A stretch of 64,000 nt of DNA from a bacterium. Lineage in GTDB: Bacteria; Armatimonadota; Zipacnadia; Zipacnadales; UBA11051. Positions within the stretch are counted from its first letter, which is position 1. Each line of letters starts with the position of its first letter. The DNA lies in contig JAUVVY010000015.1 in the NCBI GenBank assembly GCA_030604405.1, forward strand, positions 34,506 to 98,505, written 5' to 3'. Under the pieces are notes generated by a model. The model was not told where the DNA came from. It ran no database searches and saw only the letters and a program-made list of their open reading frames with translations. The position numbers and the translations under genes are program-made. Shown one piece after another: positions 18,550 through 27,095 of this stretch.

Positions 18550-18759
18550 TAGCCCGAATTGTTCATGAACCCGTAGGTCGGGCTTTCTAGCCCGACGCTG
18601 TTACGGGCCGGCCATGAGCCAGGCTGGAAAGCCTGGCCTACGTGGCATTGCACTGTGTCATTTTCTAGGTATTTTAGGAAAGAGCGCTGTGCTGCTGGAA
18701 ATGGCCTTTGCCGGCAATTTCGCCTCGTCTGCGATGGTCTTCGCGAATAATTCGGACTA
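18550..18759. repeat. MITE-like element 2 (TA-bounded inverted-repeat family)
   Basis: The left end TAGCCCGAATTGTTCATGA and the right end (reverse complement TAGTCCGAATTATTCGCGA) are inverted repeats bounded by TA. An outer stem CGTAGG (18572-18577) / CCTACG (18637-18642) encloses two hairpins: GTCGGGCT/AGCCCGAC (18577-18596) and CCAGGCT/AGCCTGG (18619-18636). Downstream is the CACTGTGTCATTTT motif also found in elements 3-5. It fills the 322-base gap between the small gene and the sigma factor. Confidence 0.75.
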
Positions 18760-18780
18760 AGACTGCCTTCGAGGGGTTAA

Positions 18781-19359
18781 GTGCCAAACTCGGACTCCCA
18801 GCTTGTTGCCAAAGCGAAAAGCGGCGATCGTGATAGCTTCGACCTGCTGGTCAAGCACAACTACCTCCTCGTCTATAACACGGCTTACCGCATGCTTGGC
18901 GACAGCGCCACCGCCGAGGACGCCACCCAGACCGCCTTCGTCCGCGCATATGGCTCCCTGAATCGTTTCCGCGGCACCTCGGCCTTCTCCACATGGCTCT
19001 ACCGCATCGTCTGCAACGTCTGCCTCGACCTCATCCGTGCTCACAAGGACGAGACCGTCAGCCTGGAGGTCGTCTATGACGACGGGGATGACCCGCAGCA
19101 GATGCCGCTGCCGGATGAGTCCGCTGAGCCGGGGGCCCACGTTGAGCAGTCGGAGCGTCAACGGCTGGTCCATCGCGCCATCTCACAGCTCTCCGAAGAC
19201 TACCGCACGGTACTGGTGCTTTACGACATCACCGGGCTTTCGTATGAGGAGATCGCCGAGGCTCTTGAGATACCACTTGGCACGGTAAAGAGCCGCCTCA
19301 ACCGCGCCAGGCTTGCACTGAAAGATATAATCGCGCCGGACATGGAACTTTTCTTGTAA
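18781..19359 (+). CDS. ECF-family RNA polymerase sigma factor
   Basis: Group 4 sigma factor of 192 residues. Region 2 is residues about 8-75 (DSFDLLVKHNYLLVYNTAYR, then GDSATAEDATQTAFVRAY and FSTWLYRIVCNVCLDLIR); region 4 is about 125-178 (QLSEDYRTVLVLYDITGLSY, then EIAEALEIPLGTVKSRLNRA, the helix-turn-helix that reads the -35). Starts with GTG. The gene 44 bases downstream encodes its probable anti-sigma factor. Confidence 0.92.
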   Translation: MPNSDSQLVAKAKSGDRDSFDLLVKHNYLLVYNTAYRMLGDSATAEDATQTAFVRAYGSLNRFRGTSAFSTWLYRIVCNVCLDLIRAHKDETVSLEVVYDDGDDPQQMPLPDESAEPGAHVEQSERQRLVHRAISQLSEDYRTVLVLYDITGLSYEEIAEALEIPLGTVKSRLNRARLALKDIIAPDMELFL

Positions 19360-19403
19360 AGCCACAGTCAGACTTATGAAAACATTGGGATCTGGGGTCT
19401 GTA

Positions 19404-20864
19404 ATGCGATGTGAGCAGTGCCGTGAACAGTTCAGTGATCTTTATGACGGCAACCTGAGCCCGGCTGAGGCTGAGTTGGTGCGCGGGCATATTGCCTCCT
19501 GCCCGCATTGCACCGCCGAATATGAGCAGTTCGCCGCGGCCGTCGCAGCCATGCGCAGCCTGGATACGGTCGTGCCGCCCGCGCGCTTGCTTGACGACAT
19601 CCGCACCAGGCTGGATCAGACGCCGGCCCCGATCAGTCTCGCACGCCGTGTCGGCAGGCTGGGGCCGGTGCTCGCCGCAGCCGCCTGCTTTGTGCTCGTA
19701 TTCATCGGCGTATTGACATACAACAACTACCGCCCCGGTGGCACGCTCGACCTGCAACCGCCATCGGCGATCCCGGGCAAGGTCTTGCGAGACGCAGCGC
19801 CCCAACCGCAGGCCGAACCCGCCGCCTCAGAAGCAAGTGAGGAGCTTGCGGCGGTCGCCGAAGCGGCTGAAGCCCCCGCGAGGGGAGATGAGGTTGCCGC
19901 GGAGACCGCTCGCGAGACCCCCCCTGAGCCGCCGCCGGTTTCACCTCAGCCGGTCGCTACCACGCCTGCAGCGCCTCCTCCGCCGTCACCGTCAAGGGCG
20001 CCGAGCGTCACGCCGGCGCCACGTCCGGCTCCTCCGCCGTCGCTATCCGATGCAGGCGGCGCCGGGGTCACAGCCGAGCGTCCCGCGCCTGTCACCGAGG
20101 TGGCTGCCGGTGGCGCTGCTGCTTTCGCAGGCGGGCGGCCGGAAACTCCCCGAGTCGCCCCCGCGGCTCCAGATAGCCTTGGCTTGGCTGCCGAGCGCCG
20201 CGACGCTGAGGTCACATATCTTGCCGGGGGTGCGGACAGAGCCGCTCGGCCGAGGCGTCTGGCAGCGCGAGCGCCGCTGCCGAAAACCGGGAAACTGTTT
20301 GTGCGTTTCATCCCGCCGCAGCTTCGCCAGGTTGGCCGGCCGGTCACCAGCGCGGTCGTATTGACCGCCGACAAATCGCTGCCGGAGGTGGCGGTGCGTG
20401 TGGAGACCCGCCGCCAGATGCGGCTGTTGCACTGCGAAGACGGCTATATTTATCGTGGGCCACTGGCGGCTGGTGAGCCGAAACAGGTCGAATTCAAGCT
20501 CGTCGCCCGGCACCAGGGAACGCAGCGGCTGCGCGTCAGTGTGGAGACGCCGGTGTCGGGTCTTGAGGCGCAGATGGAGGTCATACTGCCTAGCTTTGAG
20601 ACCGGCGTTGTGCAGCCACCGCAGGACCCGCTGGGTGAGCCGATAACCGTCATCTTCAGGGAGACGCCACTGCGTCAGGCACTGCTGCAGATCGCCCGCC
20701 AGGGCCGGGTCAATCTCGTGCTGGGGTCCGGAGTGAGCGGCGAGCGCGTCACCTACTCCTGCATTGACACTCCCGGCGGCTCTGTAATCCGCATCCTGGC
20801 GGACAACTACGGCTATCGAGTCGAGTTCCAGGACGACACTTACTATATCTCCGGGGCACGCTGA
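19404..20864 (+). CDS. Membrane anti-sigma factor with C-terminal STN domain
   Basis: N-terminal zinc-finger anti-sigma domain (zf-HC2/ZAS type): MRCEQC with HIASCPHC (residues about 1-40), which would hold the ECF sigma factor encoded just upstream. One transmembrane helix (about 88-108) is followed by a long Pro/Ala-rich spacer (about 115-290), a beta-rich domain (about 295-395) and a C-terminal STN-like domain (about 408-486: VIFRETPLRQALLQIARQGR and the YGYRVEFQDDTYYISG ending). In Fec-type signalling the STN is on the outer-membrane receptor and talks to a separate anti-sigma; having both on one chain is unusual. No strong ribosome site is seen before the ATG. Confidence 0.85.
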   Translation: MRCEQCREQFSDLYDGNLSPAEAELVRGHIASCPHCTAEYEQFAAAVAAMRSLDTVVPPARLLDDIRTRLDQTPAPISLARRVGRLGPVLAAAACFVLVFIGVLTYNNYRPGGTLDLQPPSAIPGKVLRDAAPQPQAEPAASEASEELAAVAEAAEAPARGDEVAAETARETPPEPPPVSPQPVATTPAAPPPPSPSRAPSVTPAPRPAPPPSLSDAGGAGVTAERPAPVTEVAAGGAAAFAGGRPETPRVAPAAPDSLGLAAERRDAEVTYLAGGADRAARPRRLAARAPLPKTGKLFVRFIPPQLRQVGRPVTSAVVLTADKSLPEVAVRVETRRQMRLLHCEDGYIYRGPLAAGEPKQVEFKLVARHQGTQRLRVSVETPVSGLEAQMEVILPSFETGVVQPPQDPLGEPITVIFRETPLRQALLQIARQGRVNLVLGSGVSGERVTYSCIDTPGGSVIRILADNYGYRVEFQDDTYYISGAR

Positions 20865-20991
20865 CCGCCTCCGGCGAAAGCTGCGCCGGCCGCACATTCG
20901 CCAACTTTGCCTTTGACACCGTCTGCAATAACACGTTAAATATCATCGGTACACGTATCGAGGCGTAGCGGCACGCTCATCATCACAGGCG

Positions 20992-21210
20992 TGGCCCTCA
21001 TCATTCCGTAGCTCGGCCTGAGCTCTGTGTCGTTGACAGAGCTCAGGTGAGAATGCGCAAGCATTCTCAGCTTCCAGCCCGAGGTCGTCGGGGCGATTAC
21101 AGTGTGTCATTTTGCGCCGCTTCGCAAAAGCCGCTGTATGTACCCGTAAACGGGCTGCTTGTCGGATTCTGCTACGTATTCCATCTCTCGCTCATGAATA
21201 ATACAGGCCA
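20992..21210. repeat. MITE-like element 3 (TA-bounded family, decayed ends)
   Basis: Right end (reverse complement TGGCCTGTATTATTCATGA) and left end TGGCCCTCATCATTCCGTAG are degenerate copies of the family ends. The core has outer stem CTCGG/CCGAG enclosing CCTGAGCTCTGT/ACAGAGCTCAGG (21017-21047) and GAGAATGC-GCAA-GCATTCTC (21049-21068, a GNRA-type loop). The tail ACAGTGTGTCATTTTGCGCC is shared with elements 4 and 5. It occupies most of the 384-base gap after the anti-sigma gene; nothing else is seen there. Confidence 0.65.
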
Positions 21211-21248
21211 AAAGACTACAGGCGCGTCAGAGACAGGGTGAGTCACGG

Positions 21249-22079
21249 GTGCAGATGGCAAATGCGTCTAGGCTGGCAGTGGCATTGGGCTTTATCGTGG
21301 CCGTTGGTAGCATGAGTCTGGCTGCCGGCGACACGGCCGGTGAGCGGATCAGGCCGCGGCTGGCCGTGATGCAGTTCCACGACTACAGCGAGTATCAGGG
21401 GCATCTGCTGGGCCGCCGTACCGCCGACGCATTGTATGTCGCTTTGCAGAGCACCGGCCGCTGGCGGCTCATCGAGCCTGCTGCCGTGCGCCAAGCTTGC
21501 GAAGACATGGACCTCAGGCCGCCGTTCGCCGTCGGCTACCAGCAGGCACTCGGCCACCGCGTCAACGCCGATGTGATCGTCACCGGCCGGGTTGAGGGGG
21601 TTCGGATTAGCCCTGCAGAGGGCACCGTGACGGTCAACTTGATCCTCGATTTCATTGATCGCATCTGCGGGCAGTCCATCATGGCATTGCAGGTTTCCGG
21701 CTCCTCTCGTCGGGGTGATGGGGGCCCTCGGCCGACTGACATCATCGTCAGTGAGGCGCTGGCTGACGCATGCGGCCGCATCGTCGCCATTACCGAAACC
21801 GTACCCGCCTGCGCTGCCGAGGTCGTGGCCGCGACCGGCAACCAACTCACCCTGCAGCCGCGTACGGACGTGCCATTGACCGCCGGCGACCGGCTGCTGC
21901 TTTATCGGGCCAGGGGCGACGAGCAATCTGGTGCCAAATTGGTCGCCGTGCTGATGGTAAGGAGGGCCGATGCAGCCCGCGTCACGGCGACCGTGCTCGA
22001 CAGGATCAGTGACATCTACACCGGCGATCTGGCGGTCTGCGTTGGACCTGCGCGCCGGGAGGTGAAGCCGACACCTTGA
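21249..22079 (+). CDS. Exported CsgG/LpoB-like protein
   Basis: Signal peptide (residues about 1-26, ending LAAG), then RPRLAVMQFHDYSEYQGHLL and ALYVALQSTGRWRLIEPAAV, followed by NADVIVTGRVEGVRI: the layout of CsgG/LpoB/TolB-N-like periplasmic domains, which begin with a strand-loop IAVLPF motif and include a VIxGxV strand. The C-terminal 80 residues resemble a small beta-barrel (LTAGDRLLLYRARGDEQSG). It may be an envelope accessory protein. GGGTGAG lies before the GTG at 21249; an ATG at 21255 is the alternative. Its stop overlaps the next start (TTGA). Confidence 0.7.
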   Translation: MQMANASRLAVALGFIVAVGSMSLAAGDTAGERIRPRLAVMQFHDYSEYQGHLLGRRTADALYVALQSTGRWRLIEPAAVRQACEDMDLRPPFAVGYQQALGHRVNADVIVTGRVEGVRISPAEGTVTVNLILDFIDRICGQSIMALQVSGSSRRGDGGPRPTDIIVSEALADACGRIVAITETVPACAAEVVAATGNQLTLQPRTDVPLTAGDRLLLYRARGDEQSGAKLVAVLMVRRADAARVTATVLDRISDIYTGDLAVCVGPARREVKPTP

Positions 22080-23113
22080 AAGCTCTGCGCACCTTCGGCC
22101 CGCGCGATAGCCGAATTATTGACCAGCCGCGTCCCCAAGTCGGCCCGGCCGAGGCCCTGATGCGCGTTCGGGCCGTGGGGATATGCCGCACCGACTTGGA
22201 GATCTTCGGCGGCCACCACCCTGAATATGCCTCCGGAATCGCACACTACCCCATTGTTCTGGGCCACGAATGGTCTGGCGAGGTCGTAGAAGTCGGAGCC
22301 GAAGTGACCTCGCTGGGCATTGGCGACAGGGTGGTTGGCGAGACCGGCATCGGCTGCATGTCCTGCGATCTCTGCAAATCGGGTCGCTATCATCTCTGCC
22401 CTTTCGGCACTGAGACCGGCGTAATAAATCGCGACGGTGCCCTGCGGCAGTATCATGTGGCCCCGGCCTTCTCGCTTCACAAACACAATCTGCCCCACGA
22501 GCAGGCCTGCCTGATCGAGCCGGCCTCGGTGGGGGTTTACGCGGCAGCAAAAGCCGGCATCAGCCCGGGGGAAAACGCCGCAGTCATTGGCGACGGCGCT
22601 ATCGGCCTGCTATGCGTGCAGGCGGCCAAGGCGGCGGGGGCTGCCGAGGTTGCGCTGGTCGGCCATCATGACGATCGCCTGCAGGTCGGTCAGCGGCTGG
22701 GCGCCGACAAGACCATCAATTCCCACTCAGCCGACCCGGTACATACATTCGCTGAGCTGGCCGAGTCGTGCCGCCCTGGTGTCGTCATCGAGGCGGCCGG
22801 TGCCGCTGATGCGCTCGATATCGCCCTGCACATCGTCGCCCGTGGCGGCGTAGTAGCAGTGGTCGGCTATTCCGCCGCCGAGCCCTACGGGCACTCGCTG
22901 GCTCCGATAATCGGCGGCGAGATTGAACTTCTCGGCGTCAGAGGGAGTCCTAACTGCTGGCCCCAGACCATCCGCCTCATTGAGGCGGGTGCGATAGTCA
23001 TAGAGCCGCTGGTAGGGCCGCGCTTTCCTCTGGACGATTTCGCCGATGCGCTGTCGGCGGCTCAATCCGGAGTGGCGGGTGCAGCCAGGATCATAATCGA
23101 GCCAAATTCATAG
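22076..23113 (+). CDS. Zinc-dependent medium-chain alcohol/polyol dehydrogenase
   Basis: MDR-superfamily enzyme. Catalytic-zinc motifs: GICRTDLE and YPIVLGHEWSGEVVEVG; structural zinc: GIGCMSCDLCKSGRYHLC; Rossmann nucleotide motif VIGDGAIGLLCVQAAKAAG. Sorbitol/threonine-dehydrogenase-like enzymes have this pattern; the substrate cannot be told. The TTG at 22076 overlaps the stop of the previous gene and has GGGAGGTG about 12 bases upstream, so the two are coupled although their functions look unrelated. Length 345 is normal. Confidence 0.9.
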   Translation: MKALRTFGPRDSRIIDQPRPQVGPAEALMRVRAVGICRTDLEIFGGHHPEYASGIAHYPIVLGHEWSGEVVEVGAEVTSLGIGDRVVGETGIGCMSCDLCKSGRYHLCPFGTETGVINRDGALRQYHVAPAFSLHKHNLPHEQACLIEPASVGVYAAAKAGISPGENAAVIGDGAIGLLCVQAAKAAGAAEVALVGHHDDRLQVGQRLGADKTINSHSADPVHTFAELAESCRPGVVIEAAGAADALDIALHIVARGGVVAVVGYSAAEPYGHSLAPIIGGEIELLGVRGSPNCWPQTIRLIEAGAIVIEPLVGPRFPLDDFADALSAAQSGVAGAARIIIEPNS

Positions 23114-23167
23114 ACATCCGGCCCGGCGTCTGCGACGGGCCTGAGAATCGCAGGAAAGGTGCAGCTC

Positions 23168-23875
23168 ATGCGAACCGTTCCACTGGCGTTAGCCCTCGTA
23201 TCCCTGGCGGCGGTCGCTGTCACTGGTTGCGGTGGCGGGTCCGAGCACACAGAATTGCCTGCCGGCAAGTATTTCCCGCTGGCACAAGGCAATCAGTGGT
23301 ACTACAGGGTAACGGACTATACGGTTGACAGCTCCGGTGTAGTCACCGCAATAGGCGCGCACCGTCCGCTGCTGCCGGGCAGCAGGCTGCTCGGCATGGC
23401 CCGCGTGACAACCGCCCAGGATGGCCCGGGCGAGAGTGTCCTTATCGTGTCCATCACCGGCACAAAGCCGATTGATGATGTTGCCTGGTTCGAGGCCAGC
23501 ACACTCCAGCCCCCGCTGGAAACCGAGACTATCTACTGGCGCCATGACGCCAACGGCCTGCTGGTCAGGGGCTCGGCTGAAGATGAGCCCTCTTATCGCA
23601 TACGCCGGCCGATCGAGGCGGGCAATACCTGGAATCCCTCTTTTGATGAAAGCTGGCAAATAGAGATACTCGCGGTGGACGAAGCTGTTGCTGTAGAGGC
23701 CGGCGCGTTCACTGACTGCCTGCAAATCCAGGAAAGCGGCACATGGGACGGGAAGCCTTACCGGGGTTTGACCTGGTTTGCGCCCGACGTCGGCCCGGTT
23801 TGCACTGAGGACTATTTCGATGGGGACCTTGCGGTTGAATCTGAGCTAACTTCGTATAACATCATTGCAAACTAA
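23168..23875 (+). CDS. Lipoprotein of unknown function
   Basis: The ATG at 23168 is preceded by AGGAAAGG at 10 bases; the frame also opens at GTG 23159. MRTVPLALALVSLAAVAVTG followed by Cys is a lipoprotein signal peptide with lipobox VTGC. The mature part starts with the FPLAQGNQWYYRV motif common in a family of periplasmic lipoproteins of unknown role and continues as beta-rich sequence with a WNPSFDESWQIEILAVDEAV segment. Two conserved-looking Cys (DCLQIQ and GPVCTED) may pair. No catalytic motif. Confidence 0.8.
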   Translation: MRTVPLALALVSLAAVAVTGCGGGSEHTELPAGKYFPLAQGNQWYYRVTDYTVDSSGVVTAIGAHRPLLPGSRLLGMARVTTAQDGPGESVLIVSITGTKPIDDVAWFEASTLQPPLETETIYWRHDANGLLVRGSAEDEPSYRIRRPIEAGNTWNPSFDESWQIEILAVDEAVAVEAGAFTDCLQIQESGTWDGKPYRGLTWFAPDVGPVCTEDYFDGDLAVESELTSYNIIAN

Positions 23876-23941
23876 TACGGCAGGCTGACGTGCCCGCAGT
23901 TTGCCGAGGGGACAGGGGCGCTTGAAAGTCGCAGGAATATG

Positions 23942-23970
23942 TTGCAACGCCTCGCGCAATTTGATATACT
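23942..23970 (+). promoter_or_regulatory. Sigma-70-type promoter
   Basis: TTGCAA (23942-23947), 17-base spacer, TATACT (23965-23970). A second, perfect TATAAT without a good -35 lies at 24043-24048. Either would serve the exported protein gene at 24092; the second would give a leader of about 37 bases. Confidence 0.6.
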
Positions 23971-24091
23971 TTCTAGAACGTCTAGCAACGCCGGAGCGCT
24001 GTCTGTCTGCTGACATACAGTAACTGCGCGCTCACCTGCTGATATAATCGGCCGGAAGGGCATCATGTGCGCAGAGAGGAGCATTGCCATC

Positions 24092-24970
24092 ATGCGGCAT
24101 AGCTACACAGGAGTCATAGTATTCGCTACAGTACTGGGCATTGTGGCCTTGAGTTGCGCGCCCGCATGTGCTCGCGAAGTTCAACTCGCAGGAATACGTC
24201 TTGGCGACCACGCTGTCAATCTGCTTGACATCTACGGGCAACCCGACGGCATCGTCGTCGGTGTCGGAGAGGAACTGGCGGCCGCCCAGGCGCCCGCAGG
24301 CGTCGGTGTAGGTGCTGGGCCGGCGATGTTCGGCCCGCCCGGCGGCGACTTGCTGGGCCCGTTGGGCGGTATGGGTATGATACCCGGCGGCATGGGGGTA
24401 CCCGGAGGCATGGCTGGCCCGCCCGGACCTGATATCGCTGGCATGCCACCAGAGATGGGCCCCGGCGCCTTCCCTGGCGAGCCCGGTGCTCCAGGGGCAG
24501 CTCCTGCCGCAGGCGCAGCAGCAGCCGGCGCAGTCGGCGCCCAGCCCTTCCCGACATGGGCGGTGCCGCTCTGGGTAACTCTGCGTTCAGGTGAGGTGGA
24601 GTGGATATATCGCAAGGGGCCGGTGGTCATGGGCTTTGTGCTCGACCGCGATGGCTTCGTGCGCGTTATTGCCGTCGCCGCGGAAAACTGCGGCTACGCC
24701 CGCACCGCGCTCTGGAAGCCGCATCGCTACGTGAAGTTGGGCGACAGTTTCAAACGTGTCATCTACCGCTACGGCTATCCCGACGAAACGGTGCCGTTCA
24801 GTTGGAGCACTGCCGGCTCCGCGAGTGTTGGCGGCGGCTCTCTGACTGTCAGTTTCGGCCAGGTCAGCCGCACCTACTCCCGCGACTGTATGGTGCGCTA
24901 CACTGAGAACAACAATATTTCGTTCACTCTGCACAACTTTGTCGTCACACGCATACATATCTGGGAATAG
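24092..24970 (+). CDS. Exported protein with duplicated LGD...YG.P motif and Gly/Pro/Met linker
   Basis: The ATG at 24092 follows AGAGAGGA and opens with a signal peptide ending PACA; ATG 24065 (GGAAGGG upstream) is an alternative that only lengthens the N-terminus. After the signal comes IRLGDHAVNLLDIYGQPDGI (residues about 32-51), then an 85-residue Gly/Pro/Met-rich linker, then a beta domain with YVKLGDSFKRVIYRYGYPDE (about 218-237), a second copy of the LGD-x6-IYxYGxP pattern. Such motifs occur in BamE/SmpA-like and related envelope proteins, but the match is only local. The linker resembles the tails of PilO and the PilP-like protein, hinting at the same compartment. Confidence 0.7.
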   Translation: MRHSYTGVIVFATVLGIVALSCAPACAREVQLAGIRLGDHAVNLLDIYGQPDGIVVGVGEELAAAQAPAGVGVGAGPAMFGPPGGDLLGPLGGMGMIPGGMGVPGGMAGPPGPDIAGMPPEMGPGAFPGEPGAPGAAPAAGAAAAGAVGAQPFPTWAVPLWVTLRSGEVEWIYRKGPVVMGFVLDRDGFVRVIAVAAENCGYARTALWKPHRYVKLGDSFKRVIYRYGYPDETVPFSWSTAGSASVGGGSLTVSFGQVSRTYSRDCMVRYTENNNISFTLHNFVVTRIHIWE

Positions 24971-24999
24971 ACACAGTATGACGTAAATACAGCCTGCAC

Positions 25000-25036
25000 G
25001 GCGGCTTCCACGATCTGTGGAGCCGTTGTGTGTTTT
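25000..25036 (+). terminator. Probable terminator
   Basis: Bulged stem CGGCTTCCAC / GTGGAGCCG (25002-25024) followed by TTGTGTGTTTT, 30 bases after the stop of the exported protein gene. Confidence 0.55.
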
Positions 25037-25134
25037 CCCCTGTCGAACAATTGCTGCCTCAGGCAGGATTTCCTCCACCACTGTCGAAGTAGTATTTATA
25101 TTGTGTTCGCCCACCCGTCACCCAAGACTCAGCG

Positions 25135-27030
25135 ATGGACAACGACGATATTAAGGATGAAATCAAGCGACGGGTTGACATAGTCAGCCTGGTGTCTCGC
25201 TACGTCACACTGCAGCGGGCCGGCCGTCGCATGCGTGCACGGTGTCCCTTTCATGAGGAGACACAGCCCTCGTTCTATGTTGACCCGGCAGGCGGGTTCT
25301 ACCACTGCTTCGGCTGCGGTGCCGGCGGGGACGTATTCTCATTTCTGATGCAGATCGAGGGCCTGACATTCCCGGAAGCGGCCGAGCGGCTCGCTGACAT
25401 GGTAGGCCTGCAATGGCGGAGCAGTCCCGCTGCCAAGCAGGCGAGCCGCCAGCGCGACACTATCCGCAGTGTCAACGAATACGCCGATGAGTTTTTTCAG
25501 CAGACACTGCACAGCGCCGCAGGTGCCGCTACCAGAGAATATCTCACAGAACGCGGTATCAGCAGCGAATCAGTGCAGAAATTCAACCTGGGGTATGCTG
25601 CGGATAGTTGGGATGCCTTGCTGCGGTTCCTGGCAGGCAAGGGCGTCAGTGGCGAGGTGGCAGACCAATGCGGCCTGGTCAAGCCCCGCGCCACCGGCGG
25701 CTACTACGACGCCTTTCGCAACCGTGTCATCTTTCCCATCTACGAGGTCAACGGGCGTGTTATCGGTTTTGGCGGCCGCACGCTGGACCCGGACGAGAAC
25801 GCCAAGTATATCAACTCGCCGGAAACGGCGCTTTTCAAGAAAGGCCGGACGGTCTATGGCCTGAATCTCGCCCGCCAGGCGATATCGGACGCCAATCAGG
25901 TCCTCGTCGTCGAGGGCTATACCGACGTCATCTCAGTTGTTCAGGCCGGCATCGGCAATGTCGTGGCGTGCCTGGGCACTGCGACGACCACCGACCATCT
26001 CCGGCTGCTCGGCAGATATGCCGACGAGATCGTGTTTGTATATGACGCGGATGCGGCCGGAATGGCAGCGGCCCTGCGCAATATCGAGATATTCGAAACC
26101 GCAGCCGCGGATGTCAAAGTAGCCGTCTTGCCGGCCGGACAGGACCCTGACGAAGCTGTACGGAGCCTCGGAGCCGAAGGCTTCATGGGCGTCATCGAAA
26201 AGCGCCTCAGCCTCGTCGAGTACCAGTTGCGGATGATCTTCCTGTCCCATCAGGAGCAAACCGGCAGCGACCGTGCCGCCGCCGCCCGCGAGGCGGCGCA
26301 GGTGCTGACCAAGGTCCCCGATGCAGTCCGGCGCAGCGAATTTCTCGCGGCCGCTGCCGACTGGTGGGGACAGGACAATCCCGCTCGCACCGAGGCCATG
26401 CAGCGGGTGCTCACCGAAGAGCTGCGTAAAGCGATGCCCCCGGGGCGCTACGGCCGAGGCCGTTATGGACAAGCACGCTACGCGGGTCAAAAAGACCGGC
26501 AGTTCATCACCGACGCTGTGTCAAGGTCCGCCGAAGGCCACCCAGCCGGCTGCCTGAAGATGGAAGCTGCCATGCTTTCGGCCGCGCTGGCTGACGAGGG
26601 CTTTGCAGGGCGGATGGCCGAGCGCCTGGAACCTGAAGACCTCGTGGACGAAAGAGACCGGGCCATTTACGCCCTGCTGCTTGAGCACCTGCAATCCGCC
26701 GAAACCTATGCCCCCCAGACGGTCATTGACAGGCTGCCGGAGCAGGGAGCTGTGCGCGACCGGGGAGTGGAATTGTGGATGCGGGAGGTAGATTGTGAGG
26801 ATCAGCGGAAGGTGCTTGACAGCAACATGGAGAAGTTGCAGAGATACCGCGCTTGGCGGGATTGGCAGGAGCAGAGCAGACAGATAGCCCAGGCGATTGA
26901 CCGCGGCGAGTTGTCGCCTGACAGCCCCGAGTATCTGGAATTCAAACGCCGCAGTGCGGAACTGGGTGGGCCCGGCAGCAACGGCTATCACGCCTACGAG
27001 GCTGACTGGGGCGTCACCAATAATGATTGA
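25135..27030 (+). CDS. dnaG: DNA primase
   Basis: Makes RNA primers at the replication fork. N-terminal zinc finger [15 protein letters not shown] followed by [12 protein letters not shown] (residues about 38-66); catalytic core with the Toprim motifs [13 protein letters not shown] (about 256-268) and [11 protein letters not shown] (about 302-312); a C-terminal helical domain (about 450-615) that would bind DnaB. Length 631 is normal. It overlaps nothing but is followed closely by rpoD, the classical macromolecular-synthesis arrangement without rpsU. Confidence 0.96.
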   Translation: MDNDDIKDEIKRRVDIVSLVSRYVTLQRAGRRMRARCPFHEETQPSFYVDPAGGFYHCFGCGAGGDVFSFLMQIEGLTFPEAAERLADMVGLQWRSSPAAKQASRQRDTIRSVNEYADEFFQQTLHSAAGAATREYLTERGISSESVQKFNLGYAADSWDALLRFLAGKGVSGEVADQCGLVKPRATGGYYDAFRNRVIFPIYEVNGRVIGFGGRTLDPDENAKYINSPETALFKKGRTVYGLNLARQAISDANQVLVVEGYTDVISVVQAGIGNVVACLGTATTTDHLRLLGRYADEIVFVYDADAAGMAAALRNIEIFETAAADVKVAVLPAGQDPDEAVRSLGAEGFMGVIEKRLSLVEYQLRMIFLSHQEQTGSDRAAAAREAAQVLTKVPDAVRRSEFLAAAADWWGQDNPARTEAMQRVLTEELRKAMPPGRYGRGRYGQARYAGQKDRQFITDAVSRSAEGHPAGCLKMEAAMLSAALADEGFAGRMAERLEPEDLVDERDRAIYALLLEHLQSAETYAPQTVIDRLPEQGAVRDRGVELWMREVDCEDQRKVLDSNMEKLQRYRAWRDWQEQSRQIAQAIDRGELSPDSPEYLEFKRRSAELGGPGSNGYHAYEADWGVTNND

Positions 27031-27095
27031 GATACCGGCCCCGAAGCCGACGCCGGTATTCAAGAGACCGAAGCAGACGAAGGGAGTTGACATTC

